NCBI GenBank assembly: GCA_963555705.1
Contig: OY743183.1
Coordinates: 29,485,932-29,549,931, forward strand
Direction: 5' to 3'
DNA length: 64,000 bases
From: Ligustrum vulgare
Taxonomy: Eukaryota; Streptophyta; Magnoliopsida; Lamiales; Oleaceae
Positions 1-11,930 of the stretch are shown here, one piece after another (the first letter of the stretch is position 1; each line of letters starts with the position of its first letter). The notes below the pieces were generated by a model. It worked only from the letters and a program-made list of their open reading frames with translations. It was not told the DNA's origin and searched no databases. Both the position numbers and the translations under genes were made by a program.

Positions 1-313
1 GACGCCTGAAGCGTAACTTTAAGAACCGCCTAAAATCAACATTTTGCTCGTAAAAAACTGACACCCAAAGACGGTTTGCGAGCGAATTTGCGCGTTGGAT
101 CTTGAAAAACCAATGTGCAAAATCAACTTTTGCACATTGGTTCTTCAAGAATCGATGCCCATTCATTACCGTTCAACCTTTCCCATCGGTTTTATTTATA
201 CAACCGACATGTAAATATCAAATATATTTACAAAAAAGCCACCGACCTTTTGTACTCATCGATTTTACTAAAAACAGACGTGTATACCCTTTTTTTGAAA
301 AGTTTTGTACTAG
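1..313. mobile_element. Right end of a CACTA-type element (truncated by window start)
   Basis: The sequence ends in tgtactagt, the reverse complement of the CACTAGTACA terminus seen on the other CACTA elements here. It is full of the subterminal family repeat (variants of accgacgcctaaag and gtcggttcttcaagaa). The same end recurs at 2378 and 3976 in the duplicated units, so it was in place before the duplication. Confidence 0.7.
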
Positions 314-344
314 TCCGTGAATCAAGAAAAACATGAGATGGTAA

Positions 345-640
345 GTTGTTCTTCCACCTTGCAAGAACCTCTGCTTCCATTCTCTCAGATGGTGCAATGT
401 TCACTGCAAATGAAAGTGAACTGAAAGGAAAATGTGAAGGAAAATAAAAGTTTTGTTAAATGTCTCGTTGCTTTTTTCTTTCTTGCTTTTTTGGATCGGA
501 AATATAATATAAGTTGAGAGCTCTCTCTTTTTTCTTTCTCGTTCTTCTCTACAATGTCAAATCCTTTGTATACTGAATGTAGTATGAAAAGACAAAAAAC
601 CGCACGAAAATAGTCAAATAAATAATGTAGTATGAACATT
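345..640 (-). pseudogene. LRR receptor pseudogene, N-terminal fragment (copy A)
   Basis: On the minus strand this encodes a hydrophobic signal-peptide-like stretch followed by a match to the N-terminal cap of plant LRR receptors: SER-x-EAEVLARWKNNLPS, the EALxxWK signature of the LRRNT_2 region. The gene would run on to lower coordinates, but the CACTA end at position 313 interrupts it after the WKNNLP motif. No convincing ATG remains in frame with the signal peptide. Copies of the same segment lie at 2379-2660 and 3977-4300. The closest remembered family is the LRR receptor kinases related to MIK2/At4g08850, but only the family level is secure. Confidence 0.6.
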
Positions 641-835
641 TCAAGATTCCACGTGAAAAAAATGTTTAGCCATTTTTTGTATAAACCACTAAGAGAAATA
701 TTTAGCCAATTTTTTGGTTGATGCCTTCTTCAATTCCACTGCGATACAAATGAGAGAAAAATATTGCATTTAATAGTTTAAGAAGATCTAATAGAAGACT
801 ATGTCAATCTCAATTTTAAGAGACGTATGAAAATT

Positions 836-1093
836 CAATAGTACAGAATTGTACAAAAAAAGTAATAAACGTCATTTTTTAGTAAAAATCGATGCGTATA
901 AAAAGACGGTGGCATTTTTGTAAAAATATTCCAGAAATATGCATTGGTTGTAATGTTGAGATCGACGCGTAAAAAGGCACGGCTAAGAACACGCGTCGGT
1001 ACACACTAAACCGACGCATGAAACCCGAGGTTTACGCTTCGGTTCACCCTGAACCGATGCATAAACCCCGAGTTTTATACATCGGTTAAGTGG
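836..1093. mobile_element. CACTA left-end remnant (copy A)
   Basis: Begins caatagtacagaattg, a mutated CACTAGTACA terminus (its copy at 2881 reads cactaatacag). It continues with the same subterminal region as the CACTA element at 15828 (tagtaaaaatcgatgcgtat, then tggcatttttgtaaa). Inverted units of the type cgtcggttcacactgaaccg follow at 985-1085. No matching right end is seen before the LRR coding sequence, so the element is truncated or internally deleted. Confidence 0.6.
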
Positions 1094-2660
1094 GCTATTC
1101 ATTTCGAGACTAGGATATTTAAGTTTCTTGAGTTTACACAAAGATGATGGGATGTTCCCTTGAAATGAAGTTAGCACAATGTATTCCAGATTTGGAATCA
1201 GATAAAAAATATCCTGAATTGAACCTGAGAAGTTGTTACCTGATAACGCAATGCTTTGCAATTTCCTATGCTTGGTAAGAATGGATTGGAAGTTTCCTTG
1301 AGAATCATTACCGCTGAGGTCGAGATGTTTAAGCTTTTCCAAATTGGTGAATAATGATTCTAGAATTTCACCAATAAAAGAGCTAAATGCCAAATTAAGA
1401 TACATTAGGTTCGAGCAGGAAAGTATAAAATTTGGAAATTTCGAAGGGAATGAATTGCGCGAAAAAATGAGGGATGTTAAGAAGGGAAAGGTCTGGAATT
1501 TAGACCATTCAGGAAATGTCAAATTACTTGATTCAATTTCCAAGTTCCGGAGCTTTTGAAGATTCCTAAATTGATATGGAATCTGCCCACTGAGATTGCA
1601 ATTAGTTAAACTAAGGTGCCGAAGCTCAGTCAATCTTCCCATCTCCGATGGAATGATGCCACTCAAACAAAGATTGTGGCTCATATCCTAGAAAGTGAGT
1701 GTGGAAAGACAACCTATAGTATTTGGTATCGACCCATAGAAATTATTTTCCCTGAGTTTGAGACTTCTCAAATTTTGAAATGAAGAAAAATTGAGTTGGT
1801 AAAAGTGTGCCGCTAAGGTCTTAAGTCGGTAAGTCTATCTTAGAAATCGACCCCTTTGTGTTGCAGACATTCCCTGTCCAACTACATAGATTTCTAGCAT
1901 TTTTGAGGTCCCATCACTAGTACATGCAGACTCATTAGCGTCGGTTTTAGGGGCGATGTATATGGTGTAGACGCCTAAAGTTAGGCATTAGGCGTCGGTC
2001 GTAAATATTACAACTGACGCCTAAAAGCCTAACTTTAGGCTTCGGTTGTAAATATTACCACCGACGCCTGAAGCGTAACTTTAAGAACTGCCTAAAATAA
2101 ACATTTTGTGCGTCTTGAACTGACGCCCAAATTCGGTTCGTGAGCAACTTTGTGCGTCGGATCTTGAAGAACCAATGCGCAAAATCAACTTTTGCGTGTC
2201 GGTTCTTCAAGAATCGACTTCCATTCATTACCTTTCAACCTTTCCTGTCGGTTTCATTTATACAACCAACATGTAAATATCAAATATATTTTCAAAAAAG
2301 CCACCGACCCTTTGTACTCATCGATTTTACTAAAAACCGGCGTGTATCCGCCTTTTTTTCGAAAGTTTTGTACTAGTGCGTGAATCAAGAAAAAATGAGA
2401 TGGTAAGCTGTTCTTCCACCTTGCAAGAACCTCTGCTTCCGTTCTCTTAGATGGTACAATGTTCACTGTAAATGAATGTGAATTGAAAAGGAGAATGTGA
2501 AGGAAAATAAAAGTTTTGTTAAATGTCTCGGTGCTTTTTTCTTTCTTGCTTTTTTGGATCAGAAATATAATATAAGTTGAGACCTCTCTCTTTTTTCTTT
2601 CTCATTCTTCTCTACAATGTCAAATCCTTTGTACAGTACAAAAAACCGCATGAAAAGAGT
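1094..2660 (-). pseudogene. LRR receptor pseudogene (copy B N-terminus plus LRRs), split by a small CACTA element
   Basis: Read on the minus strand: a signal-peptide-like segment and the EAEVLARWKNSLPS cap (2379-2500), then a 464 bp CACTA element, then WDLKNARNLCSWTGNVC (the cysteine cap with W-T-G that precedes LRRs), then about eight LxxLxLxxNxLxGxIP-type repeats down to 1094, where CACTA sequence cuts the gene. Removing the CACTA element and one copy of its 3-bp duplication restores the expected FLDSWDL reading, so the insertion site is precisely defined. In-frame stops occur in the LRR cap and near 1687. There is no transmembrane or kinase segment, so it cannot be told whether the ancestor was a receptor kinase or a receptor-like protein. 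It is clearly not functional. Confidence 0.8.
1915..2378 (-). mobile_element. Short non-autonomous CACTA element (464 bp)
   Basis: Termini are cactagtaca on the left and tgtactagtg on the right, inverted relative to each other. The 3-bp flanks are cat (1912-1914) and cgt (2379-2381), i.e. ATG/ACG on the coding strand, a TSD with one C/T change at a CpG. The interior is only subterminal repeat (ggcgtcggtcgtaaatatta and variants) with no coding sequence. Excising it restores the LRR receptor reading frame. Confidence 0.75.
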
Positions 2661-2880
2661 CAAATAAATAATGTAGTATGAACATTACAAGATTCCACGT
2701 GAAAAAATGTTTAGCCATTTTTTGAATAAACTACTAAGAGAAATATTTAGCCAATTTTTTGGTTGATGCCTTCTTCAATTCCACTATGATGCAAATGAGA
2801 GAAAAATCTTGCATTTAATAGTTTAATAAGATCTAATAGAATACTATATCAATCTCAATGTTAAGAGACGTACGACAATT

Positions 2881-3100
2881 CACTAATACAGAATTGTACA
2901 AAAAAAAAAAAACGGAATAAACGTCGTTTTTAGTAAAAACTGATGCGTATAAAAAGACGATGACATTTTTGTAAGTAAAAAGGCACGACTATGAATAAGC
3001 GTTGGTTCACACTGAACCGACGTGTGAAACCCGGGGTTTACGCATCGGTTCACACTGAACCGACGCGTAAACCCTGGGTTTTACACATCGGTGAAGTGGG
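2881..3100. mobile_element. CACTA left-end remnant (copy B)
   Basis: Duplicate of the remnant at 836: cactaatacagaattgtac, a poly-A stretch, then gtttttagtaaaaactgatg and the inverted cgtcggttcacactgaaccg units. It lies between the LRR fragment on its right and the N-terminal fragment on its left. Confidence 0.6.
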
Positions 3101-4300
3101 CTATTGATTTCGAAACTAAGATATTTAAGTTTCTCGATTTTACACAAAGATGATGGGATCTTCCCTTGAAATGAAGTTAGTTAAATGTATTCCAGATTTG
3201 GAATCAGATAGAAAATATTCGAAATTAAACCTGAGAAGTTGTTACCTGATAACGCAATGCTTTGCAATTTCCTATGCTTGGTAAGAATGGATTGGAAGTT
3301 TCCTTGAAAATCATTACAGCTGAGGTCGAGATGTTTAAGCTTTTCCAAATTGGTGAATAATGATTCTGGAATTTCAACAATAAAAGAGCTAAATGCCAAA
3401 TTATGATACGTTAGGTTCGAGCAGGAAAGTATAAAATTTGGAAATTTCGAAGGTAATGAATTGCGCGAAAAAATGAGGAAAGTCAAGAAGGGAAAGGTCT
3501 GGAATTTAGACCATTCAGGAAATGTCAAATTACTTGATTCAATTTCCAAGTTTCGGAGCTTTCGAAGATTCCTAAAGTTAGGCATTAGGCGTGGGTTGTA
3601 AATATTACAACCGACGCCTAAAAGTCGAACTTTAGGCGTCGGTTGTAAATATTACCACCGACGCCTGATGCGTAACTTTAAGAACCGCCTAAAATCATGA
3701 TTTTGCACGTCAAGAACTGACACCCAAAGCCGGTTCACGAGCGAATTTGAGCGTCGGATCTTGAAGAACCAATGTACAAAATCAACTTTTACGCGTCGGT
3801 TCTTCAAGAATCGACGCCCATTCATTACCATTCTACCTTTCCCATCTGTTTCATTTATACAACCGACTTGTAAATATCAAATATATTTACTAAAAAGCCA
3901 CCGACCTTTTGTACGCATCGATTTTACTAAATACCAACGTGTATACCCCTTTTTTCGGAAAGTTTTGTACTAGTGCGTGAATCAAGAAAAACATTAGATG
4001 GTAAGTTGTTCTTCCACCTCGCAAGAACCTCCGCTTCCGTTCTCTCAGATGGTACAATGTTCACTGTAAATGAAAGTGAACTGAAAAGGAGAATGTGAAG
4101 GAAAATAAAAGTTTTGTTAAATGTCTCGGTGCTTTTTTCTTTCTTGCTTTTTTGGATCGAAAATATAATATAAGTTGAGAGCTCTCTCTTTTTTCTTTCT
4201 TGTTCTTCTCTACAATGTCAAATCCTTTGTATACTGAATGTAGTATGAAAAGACAAAAAACCGCATGAAAAGAGTCAAATAAATAATGTAGTATGAACAT
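3101..4300 (-). pseudogene. LRR receptor pseudogene (copy C N-terminus, truncated CACTA, shortened LRRs)
   Basis: Third copy of the unit, minus strand. The signal-peptide-like and EAEVLARWKNNLPS segment is at 3977-4120. CACTA sequence, lacking its left terminus, is at 3579-3976. About five LRRs remain at 3101-3578 (for example the repeat with NLEKLKHLDLSCNDFQGNF). The LRR cap and first repeats are lost in the 465 bp microhomology deletion, so this copy is more degraded than its neighbour. It is non-functional. Confidence 0.75.
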
Positions 4301-4392
4301 TTCAAGATTCCATGTGAAAAATATGTTTAGCCATTTTCTGTATAAACTACTAAGAGAAATATTTAGCCAATGTTTTGGTTGATGCCTTCTTC

Positions 4393-5053
4393 AATTTTAG
4401 GCATCAATTCCACCAGCTTGGGTATACGCCGTTTTCCGACCGGTGTGCCTGTGTAGGTTCTGTGCAGTTCTATTACAGTCTAGACTTTGAGTCTTTATTG
4501 AAACCACCAGCTTGGGTATACGCCATTTTCGAAAGAATATAAAGATCTTTCAATACGGTCTGTTATGAAAGTTGTATGACTTGGTGAGAATGGCTGAGGA
4601 TCCGTTCTCTTTCCCAGTGGGGAGTATTGGTACTTCTCTCTGTGAAGTAGACGACCCTAATGTCATTAGATGTCGACTAAGAGTTAGGATGTATCTCTGT
4701 TTCAATATACTTTATGAATGATTGAGGATAACATCTTTGCATTATGTTATAATAGACAAACATAAAACTAAGCAAACAAAGGGATATAGATCTATTCCTT
4801 CCTTCTCTAGTACCGAAGCCTACGCTTGCTTACCTTAGACCAAGGGGCTAAGAAAGAGGTTTCAGTGAAAACTCCGCTCGCTTACACTTCTTGCTTCCCT
4901 CTCCGTTGCGATGTGATGATATGCAAGAGGGCAGGAGGAGTTCTGATGGGACAGAGTTGTATACATTGCATTGAGCCCCAATAGAGGAGATTTCAGTTTG
5001 ATCAAGTAGATGAAGAATGTGGAGGTGAGTGAGAAAAGTCCCCTCTCAACTGG
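4393..5053. other. Unassigned sequence with a short direct repeat
   Basis: No gene recognised. The 20-base word caccagcttgggtatacgcc occurs at about 4412 and 4503. The stretch 4780-4960 reads like organelle-derived intergenic DNA (even base composition, no repeats), so a nuclear mitochondrial insertion is possible but unproven. This sequence continues beyond the solo LTR at 7383: joining 5053 to 7388 across the duplicated actgg gives uninterrupted sequence. Confidence 0.4.
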
Positions 5054-7382
5054 TGTAGCGACCGAGAATTTTCGTGATCTTATTCAAATAAATATTTTTA
5101 AAAGCGTGTCGCTTCGACCTTGCCCATCATTTAGTTATTTTATTTTTAAACGCGTGCTCGTCTAGCCAGTTAAGTGGGAAATTTAATTTATTCAAATACT
5201 TAGTCAAATTTTAATTTTTATCAAAAATATTTCAATATCACAGTTTATTTTCAAAAGTCCAAGTATTAATTATATTATGTCCAAATTTCAACAGTTTTAA
5301 TCCAATCCAACATCTCGAGCTCAAATATTTTTACCAATCATTCAATCCCATTTAAAAACCCAATAAGTCTTTTCTTGGCCCAATCAATTCAATAGCTTCT
5401 TCCTCCCCAAGTCATTCCTTACACAATCAATACTTATTTCCAAAATTCTTACAACTTTCCATAAATCAAGATTTAACCTAAACTACCATGTTTAACACCT
5501 AAATCATCTATTAAATAGATCCCTCACCAGCAGCCATCTTCACCACACAGACTACAAATCCACCTTCAAACCAAGATTTGTTCACCACCGGCATTACCAA
5601 ACCATTCGAACACCACCATCATCATCCGACCATCTATGAACTGCAATTTCAGTAACCATAATCTGCCCTGTTCTCCAACAGCCCAATTTATTGAACCACC
5701 ACCCTAATTCGGAGCAACCACATCATCCACCAAGAATTTAAAATCATTACAGCCTTTAATCCACCAAGCCACACTCACGACCAACATCACCGCCACATCC
5801 ACCGTTTTGTAGCCCCTTCACCGAACCACTGCCAAACCAATTAGCATCACCACCGTTATCATCACTGCAGCACCTCCAACTCATTCGAACCAACCACCTC
5901 CACTGCCCAATCTCAAATCCCCATCAACCTCAACCCCGCTGCCACAAACCATCATCTCAAACACCACGCCAATGCCAAACCCGCCACCACACAGTCGCTG
6001 CACCACCATACCAATCCACGCTGCCCATCTCCAAGAAAATACAAAGCAAGCCCAGGAATAAATCAAGAAGCCCAATTACTTACCTTAATCTTCGGATTTA
6101 TCGCCGGAAACCGTAGCAAATCCGAACCCAAGCTTCGACTTCCTTCGGATTCTTCGCACCAAACCGCACCAAAAAAAGCCCAAATACTCATCCCACGCAC
6201 GTACACAGTATCCCCCCCCCCCCGGTCGCCTCTCATCGGCGGTATAACCGCCGGCGGATTGGAATCAGAGGGGGCGATTGCCCGTCGCCCTCTCCTTTCT
6301 CTCTTTTTGTCGATACAGAAAGAGAGAGAAAGGAATTTTCATTTTTTTTATCTTGATTTTTTTGTTCCTTCAGTCCCCAAGCTTTAAAATTATTCATTTT
6401 AGCCCCTATAATGTTTTAAAATATTTTAAAGTTCATCCATTGTTTTAAAGACAGTTAAAGTTCAGCCCCTTTATTTTAAAATTCATGATTTCAGTCCCCC
6501 ATGATTTCTGAAAATTATGTTTAGTCCAACTCTTTACAAATCAGTTATTCTAGATTTTCAAGTTAATCCCCAAGTTTCAAAATATATTATTTTAGCCCCT
6601 ATCGAGTTTTAAAAATGTTTCTAGTCAGCCCTGCACTTGTAAAATAAATTATTTAGTCCATAAAGCATTATTTTACACAAATTCATCATGCTAGAATTTA
6701 TTCCAAAGTTTAATTTTAGTATTCATTTTATAGGACTAGACGAGGCGCGAGAACATTAGAAAGTATTATTTCCGTTTGCTCAATACTCGAGAAATTAAGG
6801 TAGACTCTAATCTACAAATTTACGTTTTTCAAAAGTGCGCATCAATAATTATTTTGATTATAAGTTTAGCATGTATGATTATGTTCATGAGAATTACTTG
6901 CTTTTCTAAGCATGAGACTATGTTACGAGAATTTACTTGCTTAAATGCATGAGACTTGAACTTTTATGTTCATGAGAATACTGGTGATCGTTAGACACCT
7001 GAGACTTGAATATCATGACTATGTGTTTTAATTTATAATGTTAAATGATTATTATGCGCGAGTCTACTGAGTATTTCTATGAAATACTCACGTTTTCCAA
7101 AATAAAATTTTGCAGATGATGGAGTTGGCGGCGGGGCGTGCGATGGTGGCCATTATTGAGATTTTAGAAATGTTTTATTTGAAATTATAAACTTATTTTT
7201 ATTATGTTACGTTCAAGTTATTTTTTCATGTTTAAACTATTTTGACCGTTTAAGTCAATTTTTATAAAGTTATGTGAAATGGAATTTCACTTAAATTTAT
7301 TTTCCGCTAAATTATTATCTTCAAAGTAAATTTTGAGACGAAGAAATGGCGCACCCGAGTGTTCAGAACCCGGGGCATTACA
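5054..7382 (+). mobile_element. Solo LTR, Tekay-type Ty3/gypsy (2.3 kb)
   Basis: Starts tgtagcgaccgagaattttc and ends cggggcattaca (TG...CA). Perfect 5-bp duplications actgg lie at 5049-5053 and 7383-7387. Start and end match the reverse complement of the Tekay LTRs at 35903 and 43779 (tgtagcgaccgggaattttc ... ggggcgttaca), so it is the same family in opposite orientation. No internal region, PBS or second LTR is present, as expected after LTR-LTR recombination. Short ORFs in its middle (e.g. 5881-6075 minus) look incidental. Confidence 0.9.
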
Positions 7383-7841
7383 ACTGGGTTAGGTGAGGGT
7401 CTGTCGAATGGGCTGGTTGTCGGTCCGAAAGAAAATTGATCGTCGCTATCGATAGCTGATACGATGCAGTTCAACACCACTTCCTCAGCTAGAGTCCAGG
7501 ATCCTTGGAGTGGGAAGGCTAATAGAATTCCTACCTGTTAAATGGACCAGACGCAAACCTCTCGAAGGGATTTTGGATTCCCAATGGCTATGGGTCTTCT
7601 GGGCAAAGCTTCATCTTCATCTGTGGCTGAATTCAATGCCAATCCCCCAGCAGGAGACAGGGCATCTAAAATCGTGATAGGATCCATTCCTGTTCCTACA
7701 CGATGTGAAGAAGCCAGAATATCAGAAGTCCGGAAGCAGTGAACATGATTCCAGGCCCTTTGCTACTGGTAAGACCATTCCGCTCCCTTTAAGTTCTCTC
7801 CCCCGGCTCCTGGTTTATAGATTTGTAGAAGAGTTTTTTAC

Positions 7842-8193
7842 ATTGATGAGAAACTCTATGATGAAAGCATAGACTTGTGGAAAGATAGCTTGGTTGTTTT
7901 TCTTGCAGGTAGAAGGCCCTCGGTGGAATTCATTAGAGACAGGTTCAAACCGACGATGGAACCTAACGGGATCATATTCAATCACTGCTATATGGAAAAT
8001 TCCTGTGTGATAATAAGGTTCGATCTTGAAGAGGACTTGGTGAGAGTCTGGGTAAATGGTCACATTTCTTTCGGAAGAACATGAATGATTCTAACAAAAT
8101 GGCAGCCTATGATGGATTTATAGATGAGTCTCCTGCGATGATTGTGCCTGTATGGATCGAGCTGCCGAAACTCCCAGCAGAATTCTTGAAGTA
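7842..8193 (+). pseudogene. DUF4283-type (LINE ORF1-like) remnant
   Basis: The frame from about 7842 encodes LWKDSLVVFLAGRRPSVEFI, then IIRFDLEEDLVRVW. After a one-base shift near 8083 it continues as VPVWIELPKLPAEFLK. This W-K-x-S-L-V...R-F...V-P-V-W...L-P order is characteristic of the DUF4283 domain found in ORF1 of plant LINEs and related zinc-knuckle proteins. An ORF upstream (7542-7742) may be its N-terminal part. No reverse transcriptase is seen downstream, only degenerate sequence to about 8580. LINE origin is inferred from the domain alone. Confidence 0.6.
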
Positions 8194-8712
8194 ATAAAGA
8201 ATTTTTACAATTGCTAGCGCTGCGGGCTCTAATGTTTTTTAAAACCACGAAGCTGAAAGCCATAAATAAAGTATGCAAGACTTTGTATTGAGCTCGACTT
8301 GAGAAAGGACATGATAAGACAAGTATGCAATACCAAGCGAGGGGTGAAATGGCAAAAAAAAAAACTGTATTAAAATACCCGAATTTTATGCAAGAGCTGC
8401 GGCTCCATGGATAACCCGCCTATGAATTGTCTCTCTAAGGTTAAAAAGAACAAAGGATTCCAAAACTGTTGAGCCTGAGATGGAACTAATTCAGACGGAT
8501 TCCCCTGTTCCTAAAGAGGATCGACAAAACCAAACTGGCCTTGATATGGTGGAGGATACACAACAGAACCATATCTGCAACCTGCTTTCACCTGCTGTTT
8601 AAGACCGAAAAAAGTGTTTTCTGAATAAGAGGACTAGTGATTGACGCCCCACCTTCCTGGCCAATGATGGTTCAAGAAGCACGTAAATATTACCAAGTTA
8701 AAAATATAATGT

Positions 8713-9407
<695 letters not shown>

Positions 9408-9686
9408 CTAACTTGGGTTCAAAAGAAGAAATCGCAATGAAAAGTCCATAATAAATGACAAAAATTGCCCAGAAAATGACCTACCCTAAGAAATTTTATA
9501 ACATAAAGAGAGCGATTCATATTTGCACAAAGAACAAATATGAGAACTACACTAAATTAGTAAATTCACATCATTTAAAGCGTAATAAACGAAAGCAAGT
9601 AACTGTCTTCATCTCAACATAAAACTGAAAATATCAGAAGTACCACTATGATTCCAATGCATTAGTTTAAGTTCCATGGTCCATAC

Positions 9687-10293
9687 TGTTGGGATGCAAA
9701 CAATCCCACATCGATTGTGAGGAAGGAAATAAACCACCATATAACCCAAGTGAGCTACTCCACCCATCACCAATTGGTTTTGGATTGGAACCTCACTTGG
9801 GCCTGGGGTTTGGGCTTGGGATTGGGCAAAATTAAAATATCCATGATCCCAACAAGTGGTATCAGAGCCGGAAAGATTGTCTGGTGGACGCACGATCGAG
9901 TGGATGTGACTTCCTAACAATGACAGATGAATCGAGATGATGAGCCTCAAGATGAAGAATTCCTGTAGTTTCTCACGAGATGGAAAGATTCATGGTAACA
10001 TAGTGTGCAGCGGCTATGGTGGATTATCTCGGTGAATGGTGATCTCTCTGGGCATGAGGAGATGTGACGGGATTTATCTTGAGGGAGGGCCAGGTGTACC
10101 TCGTGGGCCTTGTTTAAGGGAGGGATTGTTGGGATGCAAACAATCCCACATCGATTGTGAGGAAGGAAATAAACTACCATATAACCCAAGTGAGCTACTT
10201 CACCCATCACCAATTGGTTTTGGATTGGAACCTCACTTGGACCTGGGTTTGGGCTTGGGATTGGGCAAAATTAAAATATCCATGGTCCCAACA
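9687..10293 (+). mobile_element. Complete TRIM (terminal-repeat retrotransposon in miniature)
   Basis: Two near-identical LTRs of 168 and 167 bp (9687-9854, 10127-10293) start tgttgggatgcaaacaatcc and end gtcccaaca or atcccaaca. A primer-binding site tggtatcagagcc (initiator Met tRNA) starts three bases after the left LTR, and a purine tract aagggagggat abuts the right LTR. Perfect 5-bp duplications catac flank it (9682-9686, 10294-10298). The 272 bp interior has no coding capacity. It lies between the AGPR and FabG exon fragments, in what would be intronic or intergenic sequence. Confidence 0.95.
9857..9869 (+). other. Primer-binding site of the TRIM
   Basis: tggtatcagagcc, complementary to the 3' end of plant initiator methionine tRNA, located just inside the left LTR. 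Confidence 0.9.
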
Positions 10294-10351
10294 CATACCA
10301 TTGATTTTTTAGGTACCAAAGAGATGTGGAGGCGAGAGAAAATAAGCAAAC

Positions 10352-10460
10352 CTGAGCAGTTCCGGAGGCAAACAACAGAATACAACATCCACATTAAAAA
10401 AATCTGCATCCTTGGCAGCATCTATATCTGGCAAATTGTGTAACATTGGATGCACAATAT
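10352..10460 (-). pseudogene. N-acetyl-gamma-glutamyl-phosphate reductase (AGPR) exon fragment
   Basis: Minus-strand translation gives HNLPDIDAAKDADFFNVDVV then FCCLPPELL, followed by a GT donor (gtttgc). The pattern L-P-D...V/A-K-D-A-D-F...V-D-x-V-F-C-C-L-P is the segment of plant plastid AGPR (ArgC-type, arginine synthesis) just before the L-P-H-G-T motif. Here the H-G-T-T residues are replaced. Only this exon is recognisable, so the gene cannot be functional. Its neighbour on the same strand is a FabG fragment, and these two genes are not normally adjacent or related. Confidence 0.65.
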
Positions 10461-11530
10461 GATCTTATAAGGATGATTAAAAAGATATTGAAAATGAGAA
10501 CCCAAACCACAATATCATGCTCTTCAATATATTGCATACTTAATTTTGATAAATCACAAGAGCTGTACGAGCTTCGTGCTAAAATCCCAGTGTATTTGCA
10601 TGTTTTGATAACCATGTAAAAAGCTGCAGTTAGCATTTCTTGAGATTTTAAAAACTGTATCGTAACTTAAGAAACTGGTGGCAAAGCTAGAATATGAACT
10701 AAAAATAAGATCGAATTACTCAAATCTAAAAAATGAGTATTGCGTACATAAAAAAATCTGAACAAACACAAATAGGACAAAAATAAACAAAACCTACAAG
10801 TCGCAAAATCACCAAAACAATAGTCTAATAATTTATAATAAACACATCAAGATCATGTTCATGAAGGAGTTTGTTTCAAGTTTTTTGGGTTTAATTGTTC
10901 TGTTAATTAAAGTCCTAGTCTCCAGGTTAACGACTAGTTTGAATTATTCTATGTTACTATTACCACGTGGCTGTGTTTATGCCTAAACGTGGGCTGCAAT
11001 TACGTTTAAGACTGTTAGGATTTTGTTTTGAATGGCTATTTAAAAGCTAGAGTTGTAATTCAATTTTTAAGTCATTCAATCATGTTGCTGTTTTTAGTGT
11101 TCATAATCTTTGATTTTATTCCCAACCATCATTATCATAATTTAAATTATTCAAAAGCGTGCAAATCTGATAAAGAGAAATAAAAATCCAGAATTCCAAT
11201 CCTAGATTCCACTCGAGGTCAATCCTTCAATCACCAACCCACTTCTTTTGAACTAAATCCTACATCAAAGCAAAGCCGCGCCCATAAGAAATTTAAAAAT
11301 GCTAATAAATTTCTATTTAAACTTGTGCAAGAATAGGCACAGTGCATGTGAGGGAGAAAGATTACCTTAGATTTTGAGGGATAGTGAGAGAGTCCGGTGG
11401 AGATTAATTAGCGTCAAACGTAGTCCAAGAGAGTATCGTTGAAGGTCTGCTTTCTGCAAAAGTAGGGGAAATTAGCTGGAATAACCTTGCTACACAAAAC
11501 TTTTGTCCAAGTAACCCTGATCAAAATAAG
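10461..11530. other. Gene-poor stretch with a possible LTR remnant and an untranslated-exon-like block
   Basis: No ORF of interest. About 10880-11170 resembles an old LTR or promoter fragment (ggctatttaaaagctagag, then T-rich sequence) but has no partner copy. On the minus strand, 11455-11365 reads like a GC-richer 5' exon ending in a splice donor (aaaatctaag|gtaatc), upstream of the AGPR exon. This could be its 5' untranslated exon, an inference only. Confidence 0.3.
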
Positions 11531-11536
11531 AATATA

Positions 11537-11930
11537 AAAAAAAAAAAAAAAAAAAAATATTTTAAAATATCAAATGATCTTTTTATCCATAGTGAAAAGA
11601 CTAAAAAGAATGTCTTTCCTTCTTTCAAATGTGAAAGGATTTGAACCTTACACCTTAAAGATAAAAGTTGAAGAACCGACCACTTCAACCAACAACTCTA
11701 TGTGATTTAAATTATTTCTAATAAATATATATTGTATTCTAAAAAATTGTATTTCATTTTCCATAAATATAAGGTTGCAAGAAATTGAACCTTGAACATT
11801 TTAAAAACTCAACAACTTGAACCAAGAAGATTTTATATAATGAATTATATCTAACAAATATATATTGTATTCTAAAAATATTTTAATTTTAATATTGCAA
11901 GAAATTGAACCTTTAACATCTAGTAAACAT
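11537..11930. repeat. Poly-A run and about 2.3 diverged copies of a ~130 bp repeat
   Basis: A long A-homopolymer lies near 11540-11557. From 11635 the words gcaagaaattgaacctt and aatatatattgtattctaaa recur about every 125-135 bp (near 11640, 11775, 11896), giving an old tandem repeat. No coding sequence seen. Confidence 0.5.

Larger units (their letters stand above)
1..4392. repeat. Tandem triplication of an LRR-pseudogene/CACTA unit
   Basis: Three copies of one unit follow each other. The anchor gacgcctgaagcgtaacttt occurs at 3, 2063 and (one base changed) 3660, so unit one is about 2.06 kb and unit two about 1.60 kb. The third copy stops at 4392, where it joins unrelated sequence. Each unit carries a CACTA end, the signal-peptide end of an LRR receptor gene on the minus strand, a second CACTA end, and LRR coding sequence. 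Unit two is shorter because about 465 bp is missing between the LRRs and the CACTA sequence. The deletion joint lies in the shared word cctaaa, as expected of a microhomology-mediated deletion. Confidence 0.88.

Noticed and set aside
9687..10293. TRIM might be Cassandra (5S rRNA-containing)
   Set aside because: I looked for the 5S promoter wording in the LTRs and did not find it; the LTRs are only 168 bp.
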